Source: Tricholomella constricta (Eukaryota > Basidiomycota > Agaricomycetes > Agaricales > Lyophyllaceae). Taken from it: DNA of 64,000 nt. The stretch lies in contig JAACJP010000007.1 in NCBI GenBank assembly GCA_013368375.1, positions 620,001 through 684,000 of the forward strand, written 5' to 3'. Below are positions 9,583 through 21,200 of the stretch, piece by piece. The stretch's first letter is position 1, and each line of letters begins with the position of its first letter. The notes beneath the pieces were generated by a model. It was not told the DNA's origin, ran no database searches, and worked only from the letters and a program-made list of their open reading frames with translations. The position numbers were made by a program, and so were the translations under genes.

Positions 9583-12500
9583 TCACCCCCCCCTTTGAAT
9601 CGCAACGGCTTGGTGCGGGGTGACAGTGGCGAAGACGGCAGGAGATAGCGTGAATATGCCACGAATGTGGCGGGCGGCGTCAGGGTTGTTGCGGTAGAAC
9701 TTGCGTACTAGGTCGGGGGCAGCGACATTTTTGCGAGGTTCCCATGAAGCTTCTTCATAGCCATAGCCTTTCCACAAGATTTTGTACTGGAGTTTCTTGC
9801 GGAAGATGCGACTGTCGAGGATTTTGTGGACTTCGTAATGGGGCTCGTCGTCGATGATGTCTGGCAGCGACGGTGGAGCGGACTGCCGACCTTCAATCGG
9901 GTCAGCAACGGCGGGGATGAGTTTCACGACGTGGAAGACTGGGTGGATGTGCTTCATGGACTGAGGCAACAGGAGGCGATATGCGAGCGGGCCGACTCGT
10001 CTTTGCACGACGAAAGGGCCAAGGTAGCAATGCGACAATTTCTTAGACGGTCAGGTCGTAGAAATGTCGGTCGCATCCAAGTACACCTTGTCGCCAGGCT
10101 GGTAGTCAGGTGCTAGAGCATGTCGCTAGTTGTAATATCGCTCCATGTCATCTTTTGCCTTTGAAAGTGCTGCCTTGGCTTCCTCCTGTGCTTCCTTCAT
10201 GCGCTCCACGAACTTGTCGGCCGACTCGTTCTTGGAAGCGCCCCGACGCGGCTCAAAGCCCATACACGGATGCCGACCAGTGTCGAGCAGGAAGGGGGTC
10301 TGCTGTGTCATTGAATGTACATGGTTGTTGTAACTGAATTCGGCGTCGGGCAAAAGGTCTTCCCAGTCATTCTGGTGCTCGTTGCAGAAGACCCGTAAGA
10401 ACTGTTCCAACTCCTGGTTGACGCGCTCAGTCTGTCCATCGGTTGGCAGGTGATACGCCGTCAAAGCTGACAGTTTGATATCCAGGAGTCTGTACAGTTC
10501 ACGCACAAACTCGGCAACAAACTGTGGACCTCGATCGGAGACGAATGCGTCGGGGAGACCGTGCAGCTTCCAGACGTGGCGGCGGTAGAGGTTGGCAGCT
10601 CCCAAAGCCGAACAGGTCGTATGTGATGTGATGAAGTGCGCACACTTTCCGACTGAATCTACGACGTTCATGATGGCGTCGTGGCTGTTGGACTCGGGGA
10701 GTTCGGTGATGAAGTCCACCGACACAACATTCCATCGGCCTTCGGGAATTGGGAGCGGCTGCAGCTGTCCGACGGGGAGTTGGCAGCAGGGTTTCGTGCG
10801 CAAGCACATGTCGCAGGTGCTGGTGTATGAACCGATGAAGCGCGACATCTGGGGCCACCAGTAGTTGTGCGACACCAGTTCTAACGTTTTCCAGTGACCC
10901 GGGTGACCGGCGACCTTGGAGTCATGATGCTGCTCCACAATGCGTCGGCGGAGGTCAGGAACATTTGGGACATAGATCCGTCCATGGAACGTGAGCAGAC
11001 CACCTTCCTCCCCCCACTCGCCGAGGCGTAGGAAGCGGCCGGCGACCTTGGAAGCTTTGACCAGTTGAGCCGCCTTAGCAACTGCATCTTCTTGTGCGCC
11101 ATCATGATTGCCCTTGCGAATCGCTTTTACCACATCGTCCTCCTCTCCGACCAGTACAAGACCCTCAGTCGCACGAATCACAAAGAACTCGGGCTTGAGA
11201 AGCACAATGTCGGCATTGTTGCCGCTTCCGTCGCCATGATCAGCGCATCGTGATAGCGCGTCGGGTTTGCCCATGCTGCGTCCAGGACGATGGTGGAGGG
11301 CAAAGTCGAAGTTGGCGAGGTAGAGCGACCATCGGGCTTGCCGCTAATTGAGTTTCTTCGTGGTGAGGAAGTACTCAAGGTTCTTGTGGTCGGTCCAGAT
11401 CTCCACCTTGTGCTTTGCGCCTCGACAAAGTGTCGCCACTCCTCCAGAGACGGGATGATCGCCAGCATCTCCTTGTCATGGATCTCGTAGTTCCACTCGA
11501 CTGCGTTCAAGCTCTTCGAGTAGAACACGACCAGGTGCCACTTGCGATCGGACGGCGACTCTTGCGACAGGACCGCGCCCGTCGCGAAGTTGGACGAGTC
11601 AGCTTCGATGCGGTATGGTCGGTCGTCATCGGGGAACCTGAGCACCGGTTGCGACATGATTGCAGACTTCAGGAGGTCAAAGGCTGACTGCTCCGACTCT
11701 CTCCATCGCCAGGCGACGTCCTTGCCCATCAGATCAAACAGGGGTCGGGCGTGATGCGAGAAGTCCTGGATGAACCGTCGGTAGAAGTTAGTGAAGCCTA
11801 GGAACGCTTGCACTTCCTTCTTGTTCTTTGGCGCCGGCCATTCCAACGCTCCTGCGACCTTAACCTGGTCCATCTCCACTTGCCCTTGCGAAATGATCAG
11901 CCCAAGATACTTGATCTTGGTCTGTTCGAATTCGCATTTCTCGGGCTTTAAGAACAGCTGATGTTTGCGGAGTCGGTCCAGTACCAGTCGCGCGACCCGA
12001 CGGTGTTCCTCTAGAGTCTTGGTATAAATCAAGATGTCGTCGAGGTACACACAAACCACACCTTCGGCGATCAGATCGCGGAAGATATCATTCATCATGG
12101 TCTGAAATGTGGCAGGGCTATTTGTGAGGCCGAAGAACATGACGAGCGGCTCGAAGAGACTGTGGTTCGTCCGAAACGCTGCCTTCCACTCGTCGCCTTC
12201 CTTGATCCAAACGTTGTTGTACCCCCATCGGACGTCCAACTTGGTGAAGTACCGCGCGCCGTGAAGGTTATTCACCAGTTCGCTAATGAGGGGCAGCGGG
12301 TATCGATTCTTCACCGTAATTGCGTTGAGCGTCCGATAGTCCTGCACCAGTCGGAGCGACCCATCCTTCTTCTTGATGAAGAACACCGGTGACGCCATAG
12401 GCGACTTCAACGGTCGGATCTGACCCGTCTCGAGGTTCTCCTTGAGGAACACATTGAGTTCGACTTGCTCTGCGGGCGACAGAGGGTAGACCTTCGTGCC

Positions 12501-13362
12501 AGTCGGCGACGCGCGTGGTCCCACTGTTTGCGATCGACCGCTCGTCAAATGCGACCTTGGAGAAGACATCTTCAAAGTCATGGAGGTGCATCGGGACGGC
12601 ATCGCGGAATGACTTGGGCACAGAGTTTGCAGCATGCACTTCAGCGAGTCACTGTGATGTCGTCTGACTGGCGCGGATGTGCACTTCGGTCGGAGGAGGG
12701 TGGATCGCAGTTGCAAAGATGTGGTCACCATTCAGGAAGGTCTCCGTAAGGAAGTCGCCCGACTCTGGATCGGGTTCCTCCAGGACTGGGGTGTAGGGGA
12801 GGAACTCGTCGGCGTCGGAGTCATCCTCAATGTAGGGACTGGTCGGGGCTCGCAGGTTGGGCTCGACTGTCGGGATTCCTTCCGCTCGACAAGCCCAAAT
12901 GGCGGCTCGCAGCTTGGTGCATGAACGACGCTCCTCCTTGACTTCAACCTTGCAGGTGTCGCAACGTGTCGGCACTCGACTCATTTTCACCTTTTCCGTC
13001 GCCCAATCAATGTCGGGGTTGTGGTCTCAGAGCCAGGTGAATCCGAGAATGAGATCCTGCTTCCCAATACCCGTGACCGCGAACAGAACTCGCTCGGAGT
13101 GACCGTCGTAACGTAAGACTGCATCCACGACATATTCAATGGCGCCCGCTTCGTTAGGGGTTCCATCAACATTGTAGGCACACGTCAGGCGATTCAGCCA
13201 TCGCGTCTTCATCTTGTGCTTTTCGACGAAGGCAGTGTTGATGAAGCAGGCCGAAGCCCCGCTGTCAACGAGGGCAGCGAGCGAATGTGTCTCTTGGGTG
13301 TCGGTGGTCTCGAGCTCGACCTTGAGCGACAGGGATAAAGAGTCAGGGGAGGCAGCGATCAC
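9583..13362 (-). pseudogene. Broken chromoviral pol (protease-RT-RNase H-integrase-chromodomain)
   Basis: Fragments in changing frames follow the intact pol order: protease with VDSGA near 13270; an in-frame TGA at about 13028; the spacer; RT with YLDD near 12045; RNase H; integrase zinc-binding HHCC and D,D,E blocks (about 10900-10380); and an integrase C terminus with a chromodomain (9583-10038, KILWKGYGYEEASWEP). Frame changes occur near 12640, 12540, 11440 and 10100. It is clearly homologous to 43692-47726. Not functional. Confidence 0.9.
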
Positions 13363-13401
13363 TATCTGTTCTTATTAGACTAACTCAGTCCTGTCTACCG
13401 G

Positions 13402-14375
13402 TGATAGTGCTAGAAGGCCTGTAGATGCTGTACGCAACAACAAAATAACTAACAACTATAGGGGCGAGAAGTGTTAAAAGTTCCCAAACACGCAAGTGTG
13501 CAGGGCTTAAAAGGATGGTTTGGACAAAGATAAAGACGACCCGATTCGATATTAGTCGAACCGACGACGACGCGACGAGCGCGATAGTATGCGATAGTTC
13601 CCAGCTGGAACTGGTCGGCGACGCGACTTTCGGTGTCGGTCGTGCGACAACGAGACGAACGAGGTTAATACGGAGAACTCACGGGTTCGGGCGACGAATA
13701 CGAGGTAACAGAGACGGCGGTTACGAGCTTTACGATGGCGGCGGCGGTTTATACGGTGGTAACGGGGCAGAGACGACGGGGTCGACGGTTTTGAGCTATT
13801 AACTCTGAACGTGAGGGAAAATACGGGCTATAATTCACTGGGGGGGGCTCTAGGTACTACATGGGATTGTTTTAAGTAGTAAGGTCAAATCACCGTCTCT
13901 TTAGTGCAACCATGCGGACGTTTCGCGTTAGGTTGTCGCCAAGCCTGGTACCGCGCGGTGCGTTTCTGAGGACAAGTCGGGTGTGGCGCGTTTCGGAGCG
14001 GATACCAGTGTCGGATTGGATACGTCGTCAGGGAAGTCGGTGATTACGGGACTCCGTGAGTTAGTCGGACCTGTGCCGTGAATAGGAGACGGAATGGCTT
14101 TGTCGTTAAATGCGTCATGGGTAAGACGCCAAGTCGGGTGTTTGACGTTTGTAGGCGAACGTGCGTAGTCGCTTGGCGACTACACGGTTACTCCGATCCC
14201 CGGCGCCCGAGAGCGAGGTCGGCCGAATTGAATGGGTCGCGTTCGGTCAGGAGTCGGTCGGTGAGTGGGTTGGCGAGTCGGTCGGCGAGTCAGTCGGTGT
14301 TGTCGTGTGCGTTCGTGGGTGGTTTACTGTGGTCGGAACTTCGAATCGGTGGCCGGCCGAAGAGGGTGCATATCA
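13402..14375 (-). repeat. 3' LTR of the 12.4-kb element
   Basis: 974 bp identical as far as read to 24804-25777. It contains clustered AGTCGGTCGG-type motifs near 14245-14310. The ORFs within it occur identically in both LTRs and show no domain. Confidence 0.92.
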
Positions 14376-14390
14376 TCTCCTCCTTACTTG
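14376..14390 (-). promoter_or_regulatory. 3' polypurine tract
   Basis: Minus-strand CAAGTAAGGAGGAGA abuts the 3' LTR directly and would prime plus-strand DNA synthesis. An 18-bp segment including it (14374-14391) is duplicated inside pol at 19892-19909. A 15-bp part recurs at 15856-15870. Confidence 0.8.
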
Positions 14391-14544
14391 AATTACCGAC
14401 TGTCCCCAGTCGGCTTCCGGTACCGGATCGGCGTCTTAGTTGGCATGGTGTTGTACGGAGCGGTGGAGAGGGGGTGGCGGTGCGTGCGGCCCTGCAGTAC
14501 GATTCGGTTTTATACGTCGTCCGTTCGTGGTCGTCTTTATTACA

Positions 14545-15557
14545 ATGTCTCGCCCTCCTACCGATTTTGGGAAGGTCGTCTGGAACCTCGACGATGACTG
14601 GGTCGCCTGGCGTTCGCTCCCTATCGACACTGGTCGTGAAGAGTGTACTGCTCTCATCGAGAACATCCTGGATGGTATCGAAGCGTTACGTAGCCAGGAC
14701 GCGGCGTCTGAGCGGTGGGAGTGGCCCAACGAGGACGCTGCGTTTACCGACCTATGGGCGATCATTTCGCACGACGCTGAGTGGTCCGCTCGCTTTAGAG
14801 ATTGGAGTCCCGAAGTACGTCTAGGCGCTTGTTTCGCTGTTCCATCGTGGTCCGATCGACGTCCTTATTTCGTTCTTTTTAGGACGATTATACGCGCCGC
14901 CGTCGTGAGCGGCGACTCCGTTTGGCGGATGCTGCAGATAAGGCGGTACACGAGGAAACTGTCCGCGTTGCGACTTCACCTATTGTTCGTAAGCGTAGGC
15001 GAAGCCTCGTTGATGACGAGAGCCAGGAGTCGGGGGTTCCAGAGGGTTTGTGTGATGGGTATGCGGAGGCCGAGGCACTCTCTGGAGAGGTATCCTCGGT
15101 CCGGCGTCGCGACCTGGTGGCTATCGCTCGCCGTCTAGCAGTGGAACAAGTCGCCGATTTCCCGTCGGCGGTCTCCGACATCCCTAGTGCTGAAGACTCG
15201 CATGAGTCTAATTCTGTGCAACCCTTGTCGGCTGTGTCGCGCTTCGGTCTCTCCGACGTCGATCGTGCCCTGTCCACCCGTCGGTTCCTTCTACAGTCTT
15301 TGATTCGGGAATCCCATGTCCTTGAGTCGCGGCGAGAGGTCCTACGATTGTCCGTCCGACAGCTCTATCAGCAGGTTGTGGCGACGTCGACCGCCTTAGA
15401 CGTACTCCGAGCGCGCCGTATCGAGTTAGTCGTTGAAGGTTTAGGGGACGGCCTGGAGAGCGGGTTTGAAGATCGTGGTCGGGATGGTAGACTCGGAGAC
15501 GATGGTGACGAAGGCGACAGTGTCGCAGAGGGTGGGGACGTTGGCGACAGTGTCTGA
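14545..15557 (+). CDS. Antisense accessory gene a1 (paralogue of a2 lacking the zinc cluster)
   Basis: Spliced model: exon 1 14545-14814 (90 codons, MSRP start), intron 14815-14882 (GTACGT...TTTTTAG), exon 2 14883-15557; 314 aa. Exon 1 has the same length and the same phase-0 intron position as a2, and both proteins begin MSRP. Both have a W-rich helical N-terminal domain and a leucine-rich coiled-coil-like C-terminal region (a1 about residues 215-275). Exon 2 opens with a very basic DDYTRRRRERRLR stretch. It lacks the Zn2Cys6 domain of a2. It lies on the strand opposite to the retrotransposon's gag and pol, between pol and the 3' LTR, so it needs its own promoter. Function unknown. It could be a dominant-negative or scaffold partner of a2. 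Confidence 0.65.
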
Positions 15558-15687
15558 TGCCCTGGGGCGTCGACTCTGAAGATCGTGGTCGGGATGGTAG
15601 ACTCGGAGACGATGGTGATGAAGGCGACAGTGTCGCAGAGGGTGGGGACGTTGGCGACAGTGTCTGATGCCCTGGGGCGTCGACTCT
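15468..15687 (+). repeat. 110-bp tandem duplication at the 3' end of a1
   Basis: 15468-15577 and 15578-15687 are near-identical (one visible substitution). The duplication covers the acidic tail and stop codon of a1 plus some 3' flank. Confidence 0.85.
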
Positions 15688-15998
15688 TCTTAGTTGAGTC
15701 GCCAATACCTACGTATCTTGTGTGTGTCGGTCTCGAAGTTGCGTCCGACTGTTATTGTCGGTCGGTTGGTGTCGCGCTCTCTACCTTTGGGGATAATGTG
15801 TGATCGGTGCACGTGGCTTTGATGGTCCATGTGGGCGCCATGTGGGCGCCACGTCTCTCCTCCTTACTTGGCATGCTGACTGTCCCCAGTCGGCCCGTGG
15901 TCTGGGCTGGACGCGTGTGTGGCGTGGGTGCGTGGCAGTGCCAAAGATTTGGCGTCGCGTCTGTTGGTTCGACTTCTCCCTTTTGTTATTTGCACTCT

Positions 15999-17971
15999 AT
16001 GTCGCGCCCTCTGGAGACTCTAGCGGCCTTGAAGGAGGACTGGCTACGCTGGTTAGCGCTTCCCGACGACCTCCACCCGGACGAACACGTCCCCGTTCTG
16101 GAGGACTTGCAAACCGGTCTTCGTCGTCTGCATCGGCAGGCGCCGGGGCCTGACAGAGTGGTCTGGGAGGCAGAGGCTGAGGCGAAGCAGGTAATCTGGG
16201 CAGTCATCCGGCTCGACCCCATTTTAGCGGCGCGGTTTTCTATTTTCCGTCCGACTGACCTACCATCGGTAAGTTCGTCGGTCTCCGTGTCGTGTCAACG
16301 GGGCAGTTTTTGATGTGTTCGCCAGGAGGAAACTACCCCTGCGCAATCTGAGCGCTCTTCTCGGGGGGACAATGCTCCCGGTCCTCCGAGACGCACTCGC
16401 ACTCGATGGGACGTGGCTGCGGCGCCGCCCGGCGGGCTCGGGATGGCGGGGTCCACGGCGACGGTGTGGAGGGATATCGTGGAGGCGGAGGATGCTGTCG
16501 TGGAGTTGCCCGGAGTCGACGTGGCAGAGTCCGTGGTGTCGGTGACGGCGGAGGGTATGGGGGATGCGGGTGAGCGAGGTCGAGGCACGCCTTCGGTGGC
16601 GTCGGGGGGGGAAGGGGCTGGGCGAGGGGATGTCCTTCGAGTCCCTGCGTCGCCGCTGTCGCGCCCCTGGAGGTTGAAGGATTCGCGACACGGCCGTCCA
16701 AAGCCGCGCCCCCGAAGCCAACAAACGGGGCTGCGCTTGATGTCGACGACCGCACATGGCGAGTATCTTCGTCGTAAGGCGCGTGAGGTCGCTGGCACGG
16801 TGGCGTCTCCTGTCGTGGACGGTGTCTCTGACGACGAGGTACCGCGCGTGGAGTCCTCTCGTGGACCGGTAAGCTTTCCTGTCATTTCCCGTCTTCTTTC
16901 GTGCTGACCACCTTTCCAGGAGGCCTCGTCCCGTCGTTCGGGTCGTATTCCGGGTGAGTGGCGGTCGTGCCTTGTGCACATTTTCTGTCCGGTTAGCGGC
17001 CGACCCCTAACGTTCGCTACAGGAGGGACCTCGAAGGTGGAGGTCGTCGTCCCCTTGCCCGTTGCTAAGCGAAAGCGTGGCGCGGCCGCCGACGAGACCT
17101 CCGTCGTGCCGGTCGTGAAGAAGGCGAAAGGCAGGGCGCGGTCGGCGGTATCCCCGTCGGTAACGGTGGAGAAGGTGGCGCATTTGAAGGAGGCGGTCCC
17201 GGGGTGGTTTGAGCGTCCCATACCCGTAGGTCTTTTATCTCTGCTCCTGGTCGCCAGTTCTCTCATCTCGTGACTTGTTACCTGTCCTTTTAGTGCGATC
17301 GATGCCGCAAGCAGGGGGTGTCATGCCCTCAGAATCCGGAACGGGGTCCTTGTTTGCGCTGCCAGGCGCAGCGCAAGGGTTGTGTGACGCAGTCCGACAC
17401 GGGGGCGGTTGTGGGGGTCGCGTCGAGTCGGTCTCGGCGGCGTGTGGCACCGAGTGGGGCGGTGGAGGTCTCCGACGAAGGAGCGGGTGCTGGCGAGTCG
17501 GGTCCTGCCTCGTGGTTCCCCATTGTGAAGGGTGAACACATCCGTGGCGCTTCCCTACGAGCCGCGTCGGCTCGGGCCGAGGGAGGAGTCGTGGGATCGG
17601 AGTTCCTCCATGGTGAACACGTCCCGGTCGGGGTTCGGGATGCGTTGGCGGAGGCGAATGAGATGCTGGGGCGGGACCAGTTGGCCCAACGGTCGCTCGT
17701 CGACGAGGTCGACGTCGTCGGCTTACAAACGCTTCGGGCCTCTCGTCATGCCGTCCTGCGTGTCCTGGTACAAGAGGCCCACCTTGCTGCCGCGCGCGTC
17801 GAGATCGCTCGGGATACGCTTTCGCAGGTACGACAGCGTTTGGCCGACACAGTAGCTGCTCTCAACGAGGTAGACGATCGCCTTGAGCAGCTGGACGCTG
17901 AGGCCGGAGACGTGGTGACGGACGATGGTGAGGCTTGGGGAGGGATTGTTGACGACGGTATGGAGGATTAG
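15999..17971 (+). CDS. Antisense accessory gene a2: Zn2Cys6-type cluster protein
   Basis: Five-exon model giving 575 aa: 15999-16268, 16326-16868, 16920-16953, 17023-17225, 17294-17971. All introns are GT-AG, 51-69 bp, and the frame is preserved throughout. The N-terminal ~90 residues match a1. The middle is low-complexity G/P/R-rich with basic patches (possible nuclear signals). Exon 5 opens with C-x2-C-x6-C-x8-C-x2-C-x6-C (residues about 351-380), the spacing of the fungal Gal4-type binuclear zinc cluster. It ends in a long coiled-coil-like heptad region and an acidic tail. Its domain plan (helical N terminus, charged linker, Zn2Cys6, coiled coil) parallels genes Q and Q' of the KDZ elements. 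Sequence-specific DNA binding at CGG triplets is inferred from the family. The gene runs antisense to the host retrotransposon. Confidence 0.72.
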
Positions 17972-18236
17972 GGAGTTGTTGGGACCGGGTCGCGCTTTTG
18001 TTTTTATTGGGATCTTGGTTGTGCCGGCGCCGTGTATATTTTTCTTGTTAGGTATTGGGTTCGTTGTCTGGTTCGAGAGCCCAGCAAAAGGGCGGTTGCA
18101 ATATGATACGTCTGTATATGGTGTCTTAGGGGGGGTTGCCTCCAAGTGCGAATAATTGAGGCATGAGATAAAAGGATTGAGTGGAGTTATGAGCTGGTGA
18201 AGTCGGGAAGGAAACAGTGAGAAAGGTACGAGTCGG

Positions 18237-21200
18237 TCAGGTGGGTTTGAGTCGCGTTGAGTCGACGCATGTGTCGGGCGAGTTGGCAAAAGTTTGTTGG
18301 GTAGTAGTACAGGGTATATGGTTTGATCGGCGCCGCATGCGATCAGTTCTGCTCTCCTTCCGACTCCCGATCTCGGGTCTGTCTTCGTCGTCGGCAAGCG
18401 TAGTTGCTTCTAGTTCCCATAGGCGTTGCGTGTCGATGTCTAACGCGCTGTCGGGTAAGGGAATATTGTTTCGTGCGAAGTAGGGGGTGAGTCGGAATGC
18501 TGCCACGGGTCGGTGTAAAACCGTGCCGTCGAGTTCGCAGATTATGTAGGCGCCGCCGCGGTTTCGCGACACAACGACCAGTGGTCCTAGGTATCTCGGT
18601 CGCATCTTCCGGTTGAGCGACTTCTCGATTTTGGTGTTGCGCATGAGGATTAGGTCTCCCTTTTTAAAGTTGTAGTCGCGAAGGGTCCTGGCGTGCTTGA
18701 GTTCGAAGCGGATTGCTGCCTGTCGCCGTGCCGCATAGACGTCGGAATGTAGTCGGTCCAAGTCGATGGCGCGTTTCTGTAAGGCGATCGCCCGCCGTGT
18801 TAAGAGGTCGGTTGAGGAGAGGATAGAATCGGGCGGCGGTTGCATATATGTGGCTTCTACGATATCGAGTGGTAGGAGGGGGTGGGTTCCCGTCGCGGCG
18901 TAATAAGGAGAACATCCCATTCGTTTGCGGATCGTAACTCGTTCGGCCCAAAAGACCGAATAGGCGGATTGCGACCATTTGTTTTCGTTTCCGTCGGCCG
19001 CTTTAAAAAGGGATTGTCGGACGTCGAAATGGGGTCTTTCAACGAGTCCGTTGGCTTTAGAGTTGTAGCCCGATATGCGAATGTTGTGAATATGGTACTT
19101 CTTTGTGAGGTGTTCGGCCGCTTTGATAAAGGCTGGTCCATTGTCGGTCACGATTTCGCGTAATCCACCCCAGCGACACACGATGTCTTCGTACATCCAG
19201 TCGCCTAACGTGCGGCTGTTTTCTTTTCGTAGTGCGCGCCACTCGGGAAAGTGGATGAGAGAACAGCGACCTTGACGATATATTTGAATCCGTTGGAAGT
19301 CGGTAGGTGCATGGTGTCGATATATATCTTCGCGAACAGTGGCGCGGGTGTCGCGACGGTCGGGGGAATAAGGACCTTGGTTGTCTGCTGAATCTGGCAT
19401 ATGTGGCATGTCTGTACAAACCAGACTATATCGGCCTGAACGTTGGGCCACCAAAAACGCTCGAGAAGGGTCGCTCGAGTCGCGTAGAATCGCTTATGCC
19501 CGAGGTTATCGTGTATCGATCGTAAGATCTCCAGTCGTGTTTCGGGTCGGGCGACTAATTTGTGTGCGCCTTGTCTGTTCCGTCTCCATAGTCGCGTCCC
19601 ATCTATGAAGAAACCTGTGGCGTAACGGATGAAGGTCGCATACTGTTCGTCAGACATATTATCAGGACGCTTGAGGTCGGTTAACCATTGCCTAACATCG
19701 TCGATGCGCCGATCCTGGGCTCTGGCCGCGTCGGTCCTAGGTACGTCCTCATATGACATGTCGGTCGGGTTCGTATTAGGGTCGCGTATTCCTGTATCGT
19801 CGTTGGTGCGGATTTTAGGTTGTCGCGGAAAGTCGGTTGTTAGTTCGAGAGCCGTTAGGTCTGGTGGTATTGCATCAGTGTCAGCTGCCACCATCTCCTC
19901 CTTACTTGAGATCCGAGCCAAGGCGAAGGTCTGGTACACATGTAATGGCGTCGGTGGTTGGGGTAACGGTTGTATAATGTGCATCAAGCTTTGCATCCGG
20001 TCGACCCAGTCCTCGAAGTTGGCTTCGTCTTCGTCGTAGGTATTGGGCGGGTCGTCGGGCTGTCTAGGGCGACGCGATAACCCGTCGGGGCCGTGGAATG
20101 TGCCTTTAACGTGTACTAGCTCAAAGTGGAACATGAGGACGGAGACAATCCATCTGTTGACGGAAGCGGATGGCTGGATATCGGGATTAGAAAGCATGCC
20201 TTTAATGTAGCGGGCGTCGACTTCGACAACCAAGTTTCGAACGCCTATGACGTAGAGTCGCAAGGCTCCGAGTGCGCGAAATAGGCCATAAAATTCCAGT
20301 TTGGGCTGTGAGAAACGCGATTCACGGTCGTTTAGCGTAATGGAGCCGAACCGATTGTATCTGCGTCGCGTTCGGTTGACTGGGTCGGTCTGGCAGAGGT
20401 AAAAGCCGACTGCGATGTGTGAGGTGTCGACCGCGAGTATGACTGGGTCGTCTGATGTGTAGTCGATGGGGACGAGGGGTTTAGCTTCTGCGATTGCTTC
20501 TACGATGTCGCGCTGCGCCGCCACTTGGTCGGGTCCGAATTCGAAGATGGCGTCTTTACGGGTCAGTTTTACAAGGTGGTGTGCGCGGTGAGCGAAGTTT
20601 TTGACGAAGATTCGCAGCACTCCGACGGTTCCTAAGAAAGCGCGCAGTTCCGACAGTGTGGCGCAGGATGTCCATTTTCGCAACAGCGTGAGGCGGTCGG
20701 CATCGGGGATGCGACCAGTCGGTGTGCAAACGTGTCCAAGGACTTTGAATTGCGGTGCACATATGACTAGCTTCTTTCCCGAAAATGTACCGCCACAGTA
20801 TTTCATCCTTTGGAGGATTCGGTTGACGTTATTGAAGAACTCCCAGATGGCGATGCGTACGTCGGGATTGTCGGGGTGCGTGTTCGGTAAGCCTGTGTCG
20901 GGGTCGGGGTACCAAGTTGCGGGACCCTTGATAGGAGCATCATCGATATATGGCAGCGTGTGGTCGGGGATTTCGGGTTGTAGTATGTAAGTGACATCGT
21001 CATGGAATATTGGGACAGAGTTAGTCCAGCCCATAGGCAGGGTTACGAGGCGAAGTGCGCCAAAAGGTGTTTGGAAGGTAGTGAGGTCGCGCGACGATGG
21101 TGCGATCAAGCGCTCGTCGTAGCCGACGAATAGATCTAACATCGCGCCACAAATGCGACCGGCAAACTGTTCTGCGACGTGGTCTGGAATCGGGGTTACT

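Larger units (their letters stand above)
9078..13366 (-). mobile_element. 5'-truncated Gypsy chromovirus (minus strand)
   Basis: Same family as the intact copy at 41857-48223. It retains the 3' LTR (9078-9582) and pol back to just before the protease. Gag, the 5' LTR and the first ~70 pol codons are missing. Homology to the intact copy ends near 13366, leaving about 35 bp before the next element's LTR. Many stops and frameshifts make it a decayed older copy. Confidence 0.88.

Noticed and set aside
13515..14375. Plus-strand ORFs inside both LTRs of the 12.4-kb element
   Set aside because: Present identically in both LTRs, with repetitive S/V/G composition and no domain; a consequence of LTR base composition.
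16260..17266. Long minus-strand R/P/T-rich ORFs
   Set aside because: Antisense shadows of a2; composition reflects GC-rich codons on the other strand.
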